NCBI GenBank assembly: GCA_011523735.1
Contig: WTGB01000083.1
Span: forward strand, 67,158 to 131,157
Direction: 5' to 3'
DNA length: 64,000 nucleotides
DNA from: Chloroflexota bacterium
GTDB taxonomy: Bacteria; Chloroflexota; Anaerolineae; Aggregatilineales; Phototrophicaceae
Each line of letters begins with the position of its first letter. The stretch's first letter is position 1. The position numbers were made by a program, and so were the translations under genes. The notes beneath the pieces were generated by a model. That model was not told the DNA's origin, searched no databases, and saw only the letters and a list, made by a program, of their open reading frames with translations. Positions 45,599 through 56,219 of the stretch are shown here, piece after piece.

Positions 45599-47698
45599 AT
45601 GGCAAAGACGACACCTGGTTTCGATCTCAACAGAGTGCGCAACATCGGAATCATCGCGCATATTGACGCTGGCAAGACGACCGTCACCGAGCGCGTTCTA
45701 TATTACACCGGCATGGTGCACAAGATCGGTGAAACTCACGAAGGCTCCGCTACCACTGATTACATGGATCAGGAGCGGGAGCGCGGCATCACGATTACTT
45801 CGGCTGCTGTCACGGCGAGCTGGGATGATCATCAGATCAACATCATTGATACGCCCGGTCATGTGGACTTCACAGCCGAGGTACAACGGAGCCTGAGGGT
45901 GCTAGACGGTGGCATCACTGTGTTTGACAGCGTCGCCGGGGTTGAGCCGCAATCGGAAACCGTTTGGCGTCAGGCCTCTCAGTACAATGTGCCGAGGATG
46001 TGTTTCGTCAACAAGATGGATCGTACGGGCGCTGACTTTGACCGCTGCGTCAATATGATGGTCAACCGGCTAAAAGCGAATCCGGTGGTGATTCAAGCGC
46101 CTTATGGCAGCGGTGAGAACTTTGAAGGCATTATTGATCTGTTAAAGATGGAGTTGATCACCTACGGCAACGACGAAGGCACGGACATCAACTATCATAA
46201 GATTCCCGAGAGCCATAGGGAAATGGCGGAAACGCGTCGTGACGAGATGATCGAAAAGATCGTCGAGCACGATGAATACTTGACGATGAAATTTCTTGAA
46301 GAAGAGGAGATTACCGACGGGGAGATTCTCGCCGGCCTGCGCGCCGGGACGATCTCGGGTCAGTTGCATCCGGTCATGTGTGGCTCGGCATTGAAGAATA
46401 AAGGTGTGCAGGCGCTGTTGAATATGGTTGTGGCTTTGCTTCCGTCGCCGTTGGATATCCCGCCGGTTAAGGGCGAGGATCCAAAGGATGGCAAAGAGTT
46501 GTTTCGCTACGCCGATGACGAAGAACCAATGTCTGCGCTGGTCTTCAAGATCGTCTCCGATCCCTATGGCCGACTGGCGTTCACCCGTGTGTATTCCGGC
46601 GTTCTCAAGGCGGGCACAATGGTAGTCAATACAGCGAACGGTAAACGTGAGCGCATAGGCCGCATCGTACGCATGTTTGCCGACCGGCGCGAGGATGTCA
46701 AAGAGGTTCACGCCGGCGATATTGCTGCGATTATCGGTATGAAGGAAACATTCACTGGTGATACGTTGAGCGTGCCGAACAAGCCAATTCTGCTAGAAAA
46801 CATCACTTTCCCTGATCCGGTGGTAGAAGTCGCTATCGAACCCAACACCAAAGCCGATCAAGACAAGATGGGCATCGGTTTGCGGAAACTCGCCGAAGAA
46901 GACCCCACCTTCCAGATTGAGGTTGATGACCAGTTGGGCCAGACCAAGATCAAGGGCATGGGTGAGTTGCATTTGGAAGTCTTGGTCGATCGATTGATGC
47001 GTGAATATGGCGTCGAAGCGCGAGTGGGCCGGCCACGGGTTGCTTACAGAGAAACGATCACGCGGTCGATGGAAATCGATACGACCTTCAGACGTCAGAC
47101 AGGTGGCGCTGGTCAGTATGCGCGTTGCGTGATTCGCTTCGAGCCGATACCGGCAGAGGAGAAGGACGCCGCTGATAGCGAATTGCTCTTTGTGGATGCG
47201 ATCCGTGGCGGAGCGATTCCGAAGGAATATATTCCCGCGGTCAAGAAGGGTGTCACCCAGGCGATGCAGGGCGGTGTGGTGGCTGGCTATCCAGTGGTGA
47301 ATATCAAAGCGACGCTAATTGATGGCGCTTACCACGAGGTGGACTCCAGCGAAATCGCCTTCACCATCGCTGGTTCAATGTGTCTGAAGGAGGGCATTCA
47401 GAAGAGCGGGCCAGTTATTCTTGAGCCGTCTATGAGTGTCGAAGTCGTCGTGCCCGATAACTACACCGGCGCTGTTGTTGGGGACATTTCCTCACGTCGT
47501 GGCGTGATACGGGGCATGGAGCCGCATAGCGAAGGCATTTCGGTGATCAATGCGCAAGTGCCATTGGGTGAGATGTTTGGCTATGCTAATGACTTGCGCA
47601 ACAACACGCAGGGTCGTGGCAATTTCAGCATGGAATTTGATACCTATACGGTCGCGCCGGAAGATATTGCCGAGGCAGTGAAATCCGGCGCGCGTTGA
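45599..47698 (+). CDS. fusA: Elongation factor G
   Basis: This 699-residue translocation GTPase has G1 AHIDAGKTT near residue 19, G3 DTPGHVDF and G4 NKMD. Domains II-V follow, with GGAGQYARC and the C-terminal NNTQGRGNFSMEF region. Length and order are normal. The gene sits 39 bases after rpsG. Confidence 0.97.
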   Translation: MAKTTPGFDLNRVRNIGIIAHIDAGKTTVTERVLYYTGMVHKIGETHEGSATTDYMDQERERGITITSAAVTASWDDHQINIIDTPGHVDFTAEVQRSLRVLDGGITVFDSVAGVEPQSETVWRQASQYNVPRMCFVNKMDRTGADFDRCVNMMVNRLKANPVVIQAPYGSGENFEGIIDLLKMELITYGNDEGTDINYHKIPESHREMAETRRDEMIEKIVEHDEYLTMKFLEEEEITDGEILAGLRAGTISGQLHPVMCGSALKNKGVQALLNMVVALLPSPLDIPPVKGEDPKDGKELFRYADDEEPMSALVFKIVSDPYGRLAFTRVYSGVLKAGTMVVNTANGKRERIGRIVRMFADRREDVKEVHAGDIAAIIGMKETFTGDTLSVPNKPILLENITFPDPVVEVAIEPNTKADQDKMGIGLRKLAEEDPTFQIEVDDQLGQTKIKGMGELHLEVLVDRLMREYGVEARVGRPRVAYRETITRSMEIDTTFRRQTGGAGQYARCVIRFEPIPAEEKDAADSELLFVDAIRGGAIPKEYIPAVKKGVTQAMQGGVVAGYPVVNIKATLIDGAYHEVDSSEIAFTIAGSMCLKEGIQKSGPVILEPSMSVEVVVPDNYTGAVVGDISSRRGVIRGMEPHSEGISVINAQVPLGEMFGYANDLRNNTQGRGNFSMEFDTYTVAPEDIAEAVKSGAR

Positions 47699-47778
47699 GG
47701 TGAGGCTGGGTGAACCAGTCGCCAGTTTTGTTCGGTCATTCATTTTCAAATCGGGGAGTTCACAAGAGGGATTGTCAA

Positions 47779-48978
47779 ATGTCTAAGGGGAAATTCGAGC
47801 GTAGCAAGCCGCATGTAAATATTGGAACGATCGGTCATGTCGACCACGGCAAAACGACCTTGACCGCCGCTATCACCAAGGTATTGGCGCTCAAAGGGCA
47901 GGCGCAAGAACGCGAATATGGCGACATCGACAACGCGCCAGAAGAACGCGCCCGCGGCATCACCATCAATATTCGCCATGTCGAGTATGAAACCGACAAT
48001 CGTCACTATGCGCACGTAGATTGCCCGGGCCACCGCGACTATATCAAGAACATGATCACCGGCGCGGCGCAAATGGACGGTGCAATCCTGGTCGTCAGCG
48101 CGCCCGATGGGCCGATGCCGCAAACACGCGAACACGTCTTGCTGGCCAAGCAGGTGGAAGTCCCAGCCATGGTTGTCTATCTCAACAAGACCGACCAAAT
48201 GGATGACGAAGAACTGATTGAGTTGGTTGAGATGGAGCTTGCCGAATTGCTTGAAGGCTATGGTTTTGATCCAGATACGCCAATCATAAAGGGTTCGGCT
48301 CTGGCAGCGCAGGAATGTGAAAGCAATGATCCAAGCGCGCCGGAATACGAGTCGATCATCGAGTTGATGGATGCCGTTGACGAGTGGATTCCGACGCCAA
48401 TGCGCGATGTCGACAAGCCATTCATGATGGCCATTGAAGACGTCTTCTCTATTAAGGGGCGCGGCACGGTTGTCACCGGAAGCGTTGCCCGCGGTACGCT
48501 GCTGAAGGGCACGGAGGTCGATATCGTTGGCTTGCGCGACGAAATCGTCAAAACGGTTGTCACTGGCATCGAAATGTTCAACAAGGAGCTAGACCAGGCG
48601 CAGGCTGGTGACAACGCCGGGATCCTCCTGCGCGGTATCGGTCGTGACGAGGTCCAGCGCGGCATGGTTATCGCCGCGGTTGGCTCGATTACGCCGCACA
48701 AGAAATTCAAATGTGAAGTCTATGTGTTGCGTCGTGACGAAGGTGGCCGACACAAGGCCTTTTTCAGCGGCTACCGTCCGCAATTCTACATTCGCACGAT
48801 GGATGTCACTGGCACAATCACGCTGCCGGATGGTGTGGAAATGGTCATGCCTGGCGACAATGTCAACCTTGATGTGGAACTGATCACGCCTGTTGCACTG
48901 GAACGCGGCTCTTCTTTTGCGATTCGCGAAGGTGGCCTGACGGTCGGCGCGGGCCGCATCACCGAGATTCTGGAGTAA
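47779..48978 (+). CDS. tuf: Elongation factor Tu
   Basis: This 399-residue GTPase delivers aminoacyl-tRNA to the ribosome. G1 is [10 protein letters not shown]3 is [12 protein letters not shown], and the G4 motif NKTD replaces the usual NKCD, with T for C. The track start at 47710 adds 23 non-family residues; the family start is [16 protein letters not shown] at 47779. GAGGG precedes that ATG. It is the last str gene before the S10 genes. Confidence 0.96.
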   Translation: MSKGKFERSKPHVNIGTIGHVDHGKTTLTAAITKVLALKGQAQEREYGDIDNAPEERARGITINIRHVEYETDNRHYAHVDCPGHRDYIKNMITGAAQMDGAILVVSAPDGPMPQTREHVLLAKQVEVPAMVVYLNKTDQMDDEELIELVEMELAELLEGYGFDPDTPIIKGSALAAQECESNDPSAPEYESIIELMDAVDEWIPTPMRDVDKPFMMAIEDVFSIKGRGTVVTGSVARGTLLKGTEVDIVGLRDEIVKTVVTGIEMFNKELDQAQAGDNAGILLRGIGRDEVQRGMVIAAVGSITPHKKFKCEVYVLRRDEGGRHKAFFSGYRPQFYIRTMDVTGTITLPDGVEMVMPGDNVNLDVELITPVALERGSSFAIREGGLTVGAGRITEILE

Positions 48979-49002
48979 GTTAGTCTAGGCGCGTAAGGAC
49001 CT

Positions 49003-49025
49003 GAGCCGGGTATAGTTCCCGGCTC
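49003..49025 (+). promoter_or_regulatory. Stem-loop between tuf and rpsJ
   Basis: A perfect 8-bp stem GAGCCGGG/CCCGGCTC encloses TATAGTT. No T-run follows, so it is not a classic terminator. It may be a processing or attenuation element separating str and S10 genes. Confidence 0.5.
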
Positions 49026-49070
49026 GTCTAACCTGATCGGTGTCTTGATTGAACAGTTAAAGGTGGCGGA

Positions 49071-49379
49071 ATGGCAAAGAACAAGATACGTATCCGGCTG
49101 AAGGCTTACGACCACCGGGTACTTGATCAGTCAGCTCAGCGTATTGTGGACACCGCGGAACGAACCGGTTCGCGCGTAGTGGGTCCGGTACCCTTGCCGA
49201 CTCGGATTGAGCGCTTCACAGTTCGGCGTTCACCCTTTATTGACAAGGATTCCCAGGAGCATTTTGAAGTACGGACCCACAAACGGCTGATTGATGTGCT
49301 GGAACCGGATAGCAAGACGATTGATACCTTGATGCGGCTTAACTTGCCAGCGGGCGTCGATATCGAAATCAAGATTTAA
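49071..49379 (+). CDS. rpsJ: 30S ribosomal protein S10
   Basis: This 102-residue protein contains [27 protein letters not shown] and [11 protein letters not shown]10 also serves transcription antitermination with NusB. A 164-base gap to rplC holds small inverted repeats (GGAGCT/AGCTCC, GCCATC/GATGGC). Confidence 0.97.
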   Translation: MAKNKIRIRLKAYDHRVLDQSAQRIVDTAERTGSRVVGPVPLPTRIERFTVRRSPFIDKDSQEHFEVRTHKRLIDVLEPDSKTIDTLMRLNLPAGVDIEIKI

Positions 49380-49543
49380 CGGAGCTCGCGCGATACCTTT
49401 TTGTGCAAATGGCCTCTTGCGTAGCTCCCTCGCGATTCCTTGCGGGGCAAAGGCATGAGGCGTGCCATCCAGATGGCTGGTTACGAGGATTACCGGGTGT
49501 GTGCGAGAGAAGCATGCGAGCGCATCCGAGTGGAGACTAAATC

Positions 49544-50182
49544 ATGAAGGGCATGATTGGCAAAAAAGTAGGCATGACCCAGGTATTTGATGAACAGGGT
49601 ACGGTGACTCCGGTGACTGTGATTCAGGCGGGACCCTGCTACGTGACGCAAATACGTAACGTCGAACGCGATGGTTATATCGCGGTACAACTTGGATATG
49701 GGGAAGCCAAACCAAAGAGACTGACCAAGGGCCAACTGGGCCACTTGCAGCGGTCCGACTTGCCTGCGTTACGTCACCTGCGTGAATTTCGCCTGCCTGA
49801 AACTGCCGAATTGGCGGTTGCAGAGGGTCAAGAGATCAATGTCGATATTTTTGAGCGCGGTGAGCTGGTTGATGTCATTGGTACGAGCAAGGGACGTGGT
49901 CATGCGGGCACAATCAAGCGCCACGGCTTCGCTCGCGGACCGAAGACACACGGTCAATCCGACCGGATGCGTTCGCCCGGATCGATCGGCATGTGCGCCA
50001 CGCCTGGCAGGACGTTGAAAGGCAAGAGGATGGCGGGCCGCATGGGTAATGATCGTGTGACCGTGCAGAATCTACCCTTGGTCGTTGTTGATGCCCAGAA
50101 TAACCTGTTGGCTGTGAAGGGCTCCGTGCCTGGCGCCAAAGGCAGCATCGTCATGATCCGCCCGGCCGCGAAGCGCGCTTAA
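49544..50182 (+). CDS. rplC: 50S ribosomal protein L3
   Basis: This 212-residue 23S rRNA-binding protein starts MIGKKVGMTQVF and has the ribosomal L3 block GHAGTIKRHGFARGPKTHGQS. It is the first large-subunit gene in the S10 segment. Confidence 0.97.
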   Translation: MKGMIGKKVGMTQVFDEQGTVTPVTVIQAGPCYVTQIRNVERDGYIAVQLGYGEAKPKRLTKGQLGHLQRSDLPALRHLREFRLPETAELAVAEGQEINVDIFERGELVDVIGTSKGRGHAGTIKRHGFARGPKTHGQSDRMRSPGSIGMCATPGRTLKGKRMAGRMGNDRVTVQNLPLVVVDAQNNLLAVKGSVPGAKGSIVMIRPAAKRA

Positions 50183-50212
50183 CCGACGGCGGAGAAGACA
50201 GGAGAGTTGGCC

Positions 50213-50842
50213 ATGCAATTACCAGTTTTGGATAGCGCCGGTCGCGAAGTATCCCAGATTGACCTGCCGTCCGATATCTTTGAAGCCAAGATCAACGTGG
50301 GCTTGATGCACCAAGCTTTCGTCCGGCAGATGGCAAACGCCCGGCAAGGATCGCATAACACGCGTTCCCGCAGCGAAATCCGCGCGACCGGAGCAAAATG
50401 GTATCGGCAAAAGGGTACGGGCCGGGCGCGTCACGGCGCTCAAAGTGCGCCTATATTCGTCGGTGGCGGTTTGGCGCATGGACCCAAGCCTCGCGACTAT
50501 TCAAAGCGGATGCCGAAGAAGATGAGGCAAGGCGCTATCCGTTCGACGCTCAGCGCGTTGGTGCGTGATGACCAGTTGATATTAGTCGACAAACTCGATA
50601 TGGACGCTCCGAAGACTAAGGAAATGCGCAGTTTTATTAAGGCGCTGGTCGGCGATCAATCGGCATTGATCGTGGTGACGCGTGACCAGAAAACGGTCCG
50701 CAAGAGCGCAAGTAACCTAGCCAAAGTCCATTCACTCGTCGCCAATTACCTGAACGTCCGCGACTTGCTGAAATACGACAAGGTGATTATGTCTTTGGAC
50801 GCTCTCGATGTGATCAAGGGCATTTGGGGCAAGGGAGCGTAA
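50213..50842 (+). CDS. rplD: 50S ribosomal protein L4
   Basis: This 209-residue protein contains QKGTGRARHGAQSAP and FVGGGLAHGPKPRDYSKRMP, the exit-tunnel loop. In E. coli, L4 autoregulates the S10 operon; whether that holds here is unknown. GGAGAG sets ATG 50213; the TTG at 50207 in the track is less likely. Confidence 0.95.
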   Translation: MQLPVLDSAGREVSQIDLPSDIFEAKINVGLMHQAFVRQMANARQGSHNTRSRSEIRATGAKWYRQKGTGRARHGAQSAPIFVGGGLAHGPKPRDYSKRMPKKMRQGAIRSTLSALVRDDQLILVDKLDMDAPKTKEMRSFIKALVGDQSALIVVTRDQKTVRKSASNLAKVHSLVANYLNVRDLLKYDKVIMSLDALDVIKGIWGKGA

Positions 50843-50843
50843 C

Positions 50844-51146
50844 ATGGCCGAGCTACACCTTTATGATGTTATCCGCCGTCCACTAATCACGGAAAAGACA
50901 ACTGAGATGGCGGACGCGCAGAACAAATACGTTTTTGAAGTAGCACGGAACGCCAACAAGATTCAGGTCAAAGAAGCGGTGGAAGAGATTTTTGACCTTG
51001 AGGGCAAGGTGGTCAAAGTCAACACGATGGTGATGCCAGCCAAACGCGGACGCCGAGGTCGCAACCAGTACATTCGGTCCCGCGCGTGGAAGAAGGCAAT
51101 CGTAACGCTGGAGGATGGCGTTTCGATCGAGCTTTTTGATGTTTAG
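50844..51146 (+). CDS. rplW: 50S ribosomal protein L23
   Basis: This 100-residue protein begins with [17 protein letters not shown] and later [21 protein letters not shown]. It forms part of the exit-tunnel rim, the docking site for SRP and trigger factor. It begins one base after the rplD stop. Confidence 0.96.
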   Translation: MAELHLYDVIRRPLITEKTTEMADAQNKYVFEVARNANKIQVKEAVEEIFDLEGKVVKVNTMVMPAKRGRRGRNQYIRSRAWKKAIVTLEDGVSIELFDV

Positions 51147-51160
51147 GGAGTGCATTTAGG

Positions 51161-51994
51161 ATGCCCATTAAGGTCTATAAACCCACATCGCCCGGTCGCC
51201 GTGATATGACCGGGTATACATTCGAAGAGATCACGAAGAAGAAACCCGAGCGTTCTTTAACGCGCGCCTTACGGAAGAAGGGCGGCCGGAATAACACCGG
51301 GCGGATCACAGTGCGGCACCGGGGCGGCGGACATAAGCGGCGTTATCGGATAATTGACTTCAAGCGGGACAAGGAAGATTGCCGCGCGGAGGTCATCGCT
51401 ATCGAGTATGATCCCAATCGTTCCGCACGTATCGCCCTGCTGCAATACGAAGACGGCGTCAAGAGTTACATCATCGCGCCCATGGGCCTTCAAGTCGGTA
51501 ACAAGATCGGAAACGGCGCCATGAGCACGTTGCGACCGGGAAATAGTCGGGCGCTGAAGGAAATTCCGCTGGGCACGGTGGTGCACAATATCGAAATGCG
51601 GCCGGGCAAAGGCGGGCAGTTGGCGCGTTCCGCCGGGACATCGGCGCAGATATTGGCATCGGAAGGCAAGTATATTACGCTCCGCCTGCCAAGCGGCGAG
51701 ATGCGAATGATTCTTGCTACTTGTCGAGCAACAATCGGGCAGGTGGGCAATGCTGAACATTCAAATGTCAAACTAGGTAAAGCTGGTCGGCGCCGTTGGC
51801 TGGGTTGGCGGCCCTCGGTCCGAGGCACGGCAATGGATCCGGCGAGTCATCCACATGGCGGTGGTGAGGGCAAGTCCGGCATCGGTATGGCAGCGCCGAA
51901 GACACCCTGGGGCAAGAAAGCGCTCGGCGTACGTACGCGGCGGAATAAGCGTACGAGTCAGTTCATCGTCCGCCGCCGCGGCAAGCGCCGTTAA
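51161..51994 (+). CDS. rplB: 50S ribosomal protein L2
   Basis: This 277-residue protein, among the most conserved of the large subunit, contains [19 protein letters not shown] and the catalytic-centre adjacent [14 protein letters not shown]. It lies 14 bases downstream of rplW. Confidence 0.97.
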   Translation: MPIKVYKPTSPGRRDMTGYTFEEITKKKPERSLTRALRKKGGRNNTGRITVRHRGGGHKRRYRIIDFKRDKEDCRAEVIAIEYDPNRSARIALLQYEDGVKSYIIAPMGLQVGNKIGNGAMSTLRPGNSRALKEIPLGTVVHNIEMRPGKGGQLARSAGTSAQILASEGKYITLRLPSGEMRMILATCRATIGQVGNAEHSNVKLGKAGRRRWLGWRPSVRGTAMDPASHPHGGGEGKSGIGMAAPKTPWGKKALGVRTRRNKRTSQFIVRRRGKRR

Positions 51995-52009
51995 TCAGGA
52001 GAGACGAAT

Positions 52010-52279
52010 ATGTCACGGTCACTGAAAAAAGGCTACTACATTAGTCCCAAGCTGTTGGAGAAAGTGGAGCGGCTTAACCAGCAGAACAAAAAAGTCGTCA
52101 TTCGCACGTGGAGTCGGGCGAGTACGATCTTTCCGCAGATGGTCGGTCATACGATTGCCGTGCATGATGGCCGGCGGCATGTGCCGATCTACATCACGGA
52201 GAACATGGTTGGGCACAAGCTGGGTGAATTTGCACCTACGCGCACGTTCCGCGGTCATATCACGGACAGTAGACGATAG
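52010..52279 (+). CDS. rpsS: 30S ribosomal protein S19
   Basis: This 89-residue protein shows [31 protein letters not shown] and [15 protein letters not shown]. Length is normal. Confidence 0.97.
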   Translation: MSRSLKKGYYISPKLLEKVERLNQQNKKVVIRTWSRASTIFPQMVGHTIAVHDGRRHVPIYITENMVGHKLGEFAPTRTFRGHITDSRR

Positions 52280-52290
52280 AGGTTGATGAT

Positions 52291-52644
52291 ATGGAAGTTC
52301 GCGCTATTTCTCGATATCTGCCGATCTCGCCGCGGAAGCTGCGTCTAGTCTGTGACAAAGTGCGCGGGATGGATGCGGAAGAGGCCTTGATTGTGCTGGA
52401 TTATATGCCGCAGAAGGGTTCGACTTTTGTAAGCAAGACATTGTCGTCGGCGATGGCTAACGCGGTGAACAATTTTGATCTGAACAGGGAAGAACTGTAT
52501 GTTTCGCAGATTTACGCTGGCGATGGTCCTACGTTGAAGCGCTTCAAAGCGGGCGCGCGCGGACGCTTCAAGCCGCGTTTGAAACGCACGTCTCACCTGT
52601 GGGTGATCTTGGCAGAGCGGGAGGAAGAATTTAATGGGTCGTAA
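52291..52644 (+). CDS. rplV: 50S ribosomal protein L22
   Basis: This 117-residue exit-tunnel protein has ISPRKLRLVCDKVRG and the extended hairpin RFKAGARGRFKPRLKRTSHL. The end overlaps the rpsC start by 11 bases. Confidence 0.96.
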   Translation: MEVRAISRYLPISPRKLRLVCDKVRGMDAEEALIVLDYMPQKGSTFVSKTLSSAMANAVNNFDLNREELYVSQIYAGDGPTLKRFKAGARGRFKPRLKRTSHLWVILAEREEEFNGS

Positions 52645-53332
52645 GGTTCATCCTAAGGGCTTTCGCCTGAAAGTCATCCGTGAATGGGATGCTCGCTGGT
52701 ATGCAGAAGGCGAGCAATACGTCAACTTGTTGATGGAAGATCGCAAGATCCGTAAATACCTCAAAGCGAAGACGGCGCGCGCCGGTGTGTCTCGCATAGA
52801 GATTGAGCGGAATCCGAACCTCGTGATTGTTACAATCAATACTGTCCGTCCCGGGCTAATCATCGGGCGGAAGGGCGAGGCAGTAAAGGAATTGCGACAG
52901 AACCTGCAGGATATGACTGGCAAGAAAGTGAAGGTCGAAGTCAGCGAGATCGAGAAGCCGGACCTGGATGCGACGCTGGTGGCGGAGAATGTTGCGTCCC
53001 AGCTCGTCCGCCGGATTGGCCATAGCCGCGCCATGAAACGCGCCATCATGCAGGCGATGCGGCAGGGCGCTGGTGGAATCCGTATCGAAGTCAGCGGTCG
53101 TCTCGGCGGCTCCGATATGGCGCGACGCGAGTGGATGTTTGATGGCCGCGTGCCGCGCAACACCTTAAGAGCCGATATCGACTACGGTTTCGCCGAAGCC
53201 TTGACGACCTTTGGTCAGATAGGCGTGAAAGTGTGGATTTACAAAGGCGATATCTTGCCGGGCGAAGATCCCTTCAGTACCGGCGCGCAGAGGCCTGCTG
53301 CCCGTGACGGTCGTCGCGGTCGACGGAACTAG
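52634..53332 (+). CDS. rpsC: 30S ribosomal protein S3
   Basis: This 232-residue protein contains the KH motif GRKGEAVKELRQNL and the C-terminal domain ARREWMFDGRVPRNTLRADI. It begins within rplV, suggesting coupling. Confidence 0.97.
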   Translation: MGRKVHPKGFRLKVIREWDARWYAEGEQYVNLLMEDRKIRKYLKAKTARAGVSRIEIERNPNLVIVTINTVRPGLIIGRKGEAVKELRQNLQDMTGKKVKVEVSEIEKPDLDATLVAENVASQLVRRIGHSRAMKRAIMQAMRQGAGGIRIEVSGRLGGSDMARREWMFDGRVPRNTLRADIDYGFAEALTTFGQIGVKVWIYKGDILPGEDPFSTGAQRPAARDGRRGRRN

Positions 53333-53356
53333 AGCGCTTCCAGAGGAGCAAACCAC

Positions 53357-53791
53357 ATGTTGATGCCGAAACGCAGAAAGTACAACAAGCAGATGCGCGG
53401 CCGCATGCGTGGCAAGGCGCGGCGTGGCGCGGTCGTTCAATTTGGAGATTATGGCTTGCAGGCGCTCGAGCCCAGTTGGGTTACCAGCCGACAGATTGAA
53501 GCCTGCCGGCGGGCGATGGTGCGTTATATTCGCCGTCGCGGCAAGGTTTGGATTCGTATATTTCCGGATAAGCCGGTGACGCAGAAAGCGGCTGAAACGC
53601 GCATGGGCAGTGGTAAGGGCTCGGTGGAGAAGTGGGTCTGTGTCGTGAAGCCGGGACGCATCCTATTTGAAATGAGTGGCGTGCCCGAAGATGACGCGCG
53701 CGAGGCATTGCGGCTGGCGTCGCACAAGCTGCCGATCAAGACCAAGTTTGTGAAGCGCTTCGATCCAATCTCGGGGCGGGAGGTCAATTGA
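53357..53791 (+). CDS. rplP: 50S ribosomal protein L16
   Basis: This 144-residue protein opens [17 protein letters not shown] and has [17 protein letters not shown]- and [11 protein letters not shown]-type blocks. The start may be at the second methionine. Its stop overlaps the rpmC start as TGATG. Confidence 0.96.
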   Translation: MLMPKRRKYNKQMRGRMRGKARRGAVVQFGDYGLQALEPSWVTSRQIEACRRAMVRYIRRRGKVWIRIFPDKPVTQKAAETRMGSGKGSVEKWVCVVKPGRILFEMSGVPEDDAREALRLASHKLPIKTKFVKRFDPISGREVN

Positions 53792-54018
53792 TGTTTATCG
53801 ACGAAATCCGGGCTATGTCGAATGACGAAATCTTGGACAAGATCGAGGACCTAAAAGTTGAGATGTACACATATCGCTTGCAGAAGGAATCCGGCGAGCT
53901 TAAGGATACGACGCTGTTCCGTAAGACGCGGCGAGACATCGCGCGTTTGAAGACAGCGCTGCGTGAGCGCGAATTGGCGGCGGAAATGATTGCGCAAGGG
54001 GGACAGAATGCCGAATAA
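53791..54018 (+). CDS. rpmC: 50S ribosomal protein L29
   Basis: This 75-residue two-helix protein contains [20 protein letters not shown] and the closing segment [21 protein letters not shown] 53791 shares an A with the rplP stop (TGATG). The end overlaps rpsQ by 11 bases. Confidence 0.92.
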   Translation: MFIDEIRAMSNDEILDKIEDLKVEMYTYRLQKESGELKDTTLFRKTRRDIARLKTALRERELAAEMIAQGGQNAE

Positions 54019-54268
54019 TCGCAAACGCCTGGTTGGGACGGTCGTCAGCGACAAGATGGAAAAGACGGTTGTTGTGGCGATAGAGAATCGCAAAATGCAC
54101 CCGGTCTATCACAAGGTCGTGTCTTCCACCCGAAAGGTGATGGCCCATGACGAAACCGGGGCAGGCATAGGCGCATTGGTGCGCATCGTGCAGAGCCGCC
54201 CTCTCAGCAAGCGCAAACGTTGGGTGGTAGAGGAAGTATTGGAAGCGCCGGAGGTTGTGGTCAACTGA
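54008..54268 (+). CDS. rpsQ: 30S ribosomal protein S17
   Basis: This 86-residue OB-fold protein contains [19 protein letters not shown] and [23 protein letters not shown] precedes ATG 54008, which is preferred over the upstream start in the ORF track. Confidence 0.94.
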   Translation: MPNNRKRLVGTVVSDKMEKTVVVAIENRKMHPVYHKVVSSTRKVMAHDETGAGIGALVRIVQSRPLSKRKRWVVEEVLEAPEVVVN

Positions 54269-54312
54269 GTCGGCATAGTCGACTCTGGTTGCTTGAACGG
54301 AGAGTGCTAACG

Positions 54313-54684
54313 ATGATTCAGACAGAATCGCGTTTGAAGGTAGCCGATAACAGTGGCGCGCAAGAAATCTTGGTCATCCGTGTCACTGGCGGGTCAAGGG
54401 TGAAATATGGCCACGTCGGCGATATCGTAGTCGGCACGGTGAAGTCGGCTTCGACGACGGGCGGTGTGAAAAAAGGTGAACTGGTGCGGGCGGTAATCGT
54501 ACGTACTCACAAGGAATACCGCCGCTCTGATGGTTCCACCATCCGCTTTGACGACAACGCCGCGGTCGTGCTGGCGGAGGATCTTGAGAATCCCCGCGGC
54601 ACCCGCGTGTTTGGTCCCGTAGCGCGCGAATTGCGGGACAAGGGATTTATGAAGATCGTCTCACTGGCGCCGGAGACCTTGTAA
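54313..54684 (+). CDS. rplN: 50S ribosomal protein L14
   Basis: This 123-residue protein begins [19 protein letters not shown] and contains [12 protein letters not shown] and [21 protein letters not shown]. The track ORF begins at 54220, inside rpsQ in another frame, but the family start is at 54313. Confidence 0.96.
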   Translation: MIQTESRLKVADNSGAQEILVIRVTGGSRVKYGHVGDIVVGTVKSASTTGGVKKGELVRAVIVRTHKEYRRSDGSTIRFDDNAAVVLAEDLENPRGTRVFGPVARELRDKGFMKIVSLAPETL

Positions 54685-54698
54685 ACGAGGGTAATGAG

Positions 54699-55028
54699 AT
54701 GCAACGAGTGCAGCAAGGGGACACCATTGAAGTTATTGCGGGCAAAGATAAAGGCCTGCGAGGTGAGGTCGTCCGCATCTTGGTCAAGAAGAATCGGGTG
54801 ATTGTCAACGGTGTGAACATTATGAAGCGGCACCGTAAGGCGCGCCCCGCGCCCGGCGGGCAGCAAATTCCGGCGCAGATCATCGAGTTTGAAGCGCCGC
54901 TCCATCTTTCAAATGTGATGGTGGTATGCAGCAACTGCGATGAGCGTACTCGTATCGGCTACCGCTGGACTGATGATGGGTACAAGTCGCGCTATTGCAA
55001 AAAATGCAAAAGTGATATCAGTTCCTAG
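54699..55028 (+). CDS. rplX: 50S ribosomal protein L24
   Basis: This 109-residue protein has the KOW motif VIAGKDKGLRGEVVRI and HRKARPAPGGQQ. A C-terminal zinc ribbon (CSNC and CKKC) suggests a metal-bound form, as in several Gram-positive-like lineages. It lies 14 bases after rplN. Confidence 0.95.
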   Translation: MQRVQQGDTIEVIAGKDKGLRGEVVRILVKKNRVIVNGVNIMKRHRKARPAPGGQQIPAQIIEFEAPLHLSNVMVVCSNCDERTRIGYRWTDDGYKSRYCKKCKSDISS

Positions 55029-55041
55029 AGCGAGGTGAATT

Positions 55042-55584
55042 ATGGAAAACCGCATGTACACCCGCTACCTCGAAGAAGTGGTGCCGACCCTGACACAGGA
55101 GTTCGGCTATAAAAATCCTATGCAGGTGCCGACGATCAGCAAGATTACGTTGAACATCGGCGTTGGCGAGGCAATTGATGAGCCGCGCTCGCTTGATGGC
55201 GCGGTCGAGGACTTGAAGACTATCACCGGGCAGCAACCGGTGGTCACCCGCGCGAAAAAGAGCATCGCGACATACAAGCTGCGTGAGGGCCGAGCGATCG
55301 GCACGAAGGTGACTTTGCGCAAGGAGCGGATGTGGGCACTCTATGACCGGTTGGTTAATATCGCGCTTCCACGTATTCGCGACTTCCGCGGCGTCCCGGC
55401 TAAGTTGGATGGTCGTGGCAACTTCACGGTCGGCTTGCGGGAGCAATTGGTCTTCCCGGAGATTGACTTTGACAAGATTGACAAGGTCCGCGGGATGGAA
55501 ATCACCATCGTTACCACAGCGAAAACAGATGAGGAGGGCCGCCGATTGCTGACTCTGCTCGGTATGCCTTTCCAAGGGAACTAG
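55042..55584 (+). CDS. rplE: 50S ribosomal protein L5
   Basis: This 180-residue 5S rRNA-binding protein shows [43 protein letters not shown] and [18 protein letters not shown]. Length is normal. Confidence 0.97.
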   Translation: MENRMYTRYLEEVVPTLTQEFGYKNPMQVPTISKITLNIGVGEAIDEPRSLDGAVEDLKTITGQQPVVTRAKKSIATYKLREGRAIGTKVTLRKERMWALYDRLVNIALPRIRDFRGVPAKLDGRGNFTVGLREQLVFPEIDFDKIDKVRGMEITIVTTAKTDEEGRRLLTLLGMPFQGN

Positions 55585-55594
55585 AGAGGGTTAC

Positions 55595-55777
55595 ATGGCG
55601 AAAAAATGTATGCAATTTCGGGAACAACGACGCAAGTACGCGGTGCGCGTCCGTCATCGTTGCAAAGTTTGTGGTCGCCCGCGCGGATATATTCGCCGCT
55701 TTGGCTTGTGCCGGATCTGCTTCCGCGAGATGGCTTTGAATGGCGAGATTCCCGGCGTTGTGAAGGCGAGTTGGTAG
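55595..55777 (+). CDS. rpsZ: 30S ribosomal protein S14, zinc-type
   Basis: This 60-residue short S14 has the zinc ligands CKVC and CRIC (ending [12 protein letters not shown]). The zinc-type short form is common in Gram-positives and Chloroflexi, with longer zinc-free S14 in many Proteobacteria. Confidence 0.95.
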   Translation: MAKKCMQFREQRRKYAVRVRHRCKVCGRPRGYIRRFGLCRICFREMALNGEIPGVVKASW

Positions 55778-55789
55778 GAGGCAGTTATA

Positions 55790-56203
55790 GTGTCTAACGT
55801 GACGAATGATCCAATTGCCGATATGTTGACGCGTATTCGCAATGCACTGACGCGCGGCAAGCCGGAAGTCATCGTGCCGATGTCCAAGATCAAAATTGAG
55901 ATCGCCCGGATCCTTCAGGAAGAAGGCTACATTGAAAATTTCTCTATCGGCGATGAAAAACCGGTACCGCTGATCAACGTGCAGTTGAAATATTTTGGGT
56001 CGCGCCGGGACCGGCAGCCTGTGATCACGCAATTGCAGCGAATCAGCAAACCGGGGCGCCGTGTCTATCGCAAGCGTAAGGAATTGCCGATCGTGCTGAG
56101 TGGCACGGGTATCGCAATCGTGACGACTCCAAAGGGTGTGATGACGGCGCAGCAAGCCCGACGCAATGGCGTTGGTGGTGAAGTGCTGTGTTACGTCTGG
56201 TGA
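55790..56203 (+). CDS. rpsH: 30S ribosomal protein S8
   Basis: This 137-residue protein begins at GTG 55790 with GGAGG eight bases upstream. It contains DPIADMLTRIRNA, the SKPGRRVYR block and a closing GGEVLCYVW motif. E. coli S8 autoregulates the spc operon; not shown here. Confidence 0.96.
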   Translation: MSNVTNDPIADMLTRIRNALTRGKPEVIVPMSKIKIEIARILQEEGYIENFSIGDEKPVPLINVQLKYFGSRRDRQPVITQLQRISKPGRRVYRKRKELPIVLSGTGIAIVTTPKGVMTAQQARRNGVGGEVLCYVW

Positions 56204-56219
56204 TGGGAGGGAAGTTAAT

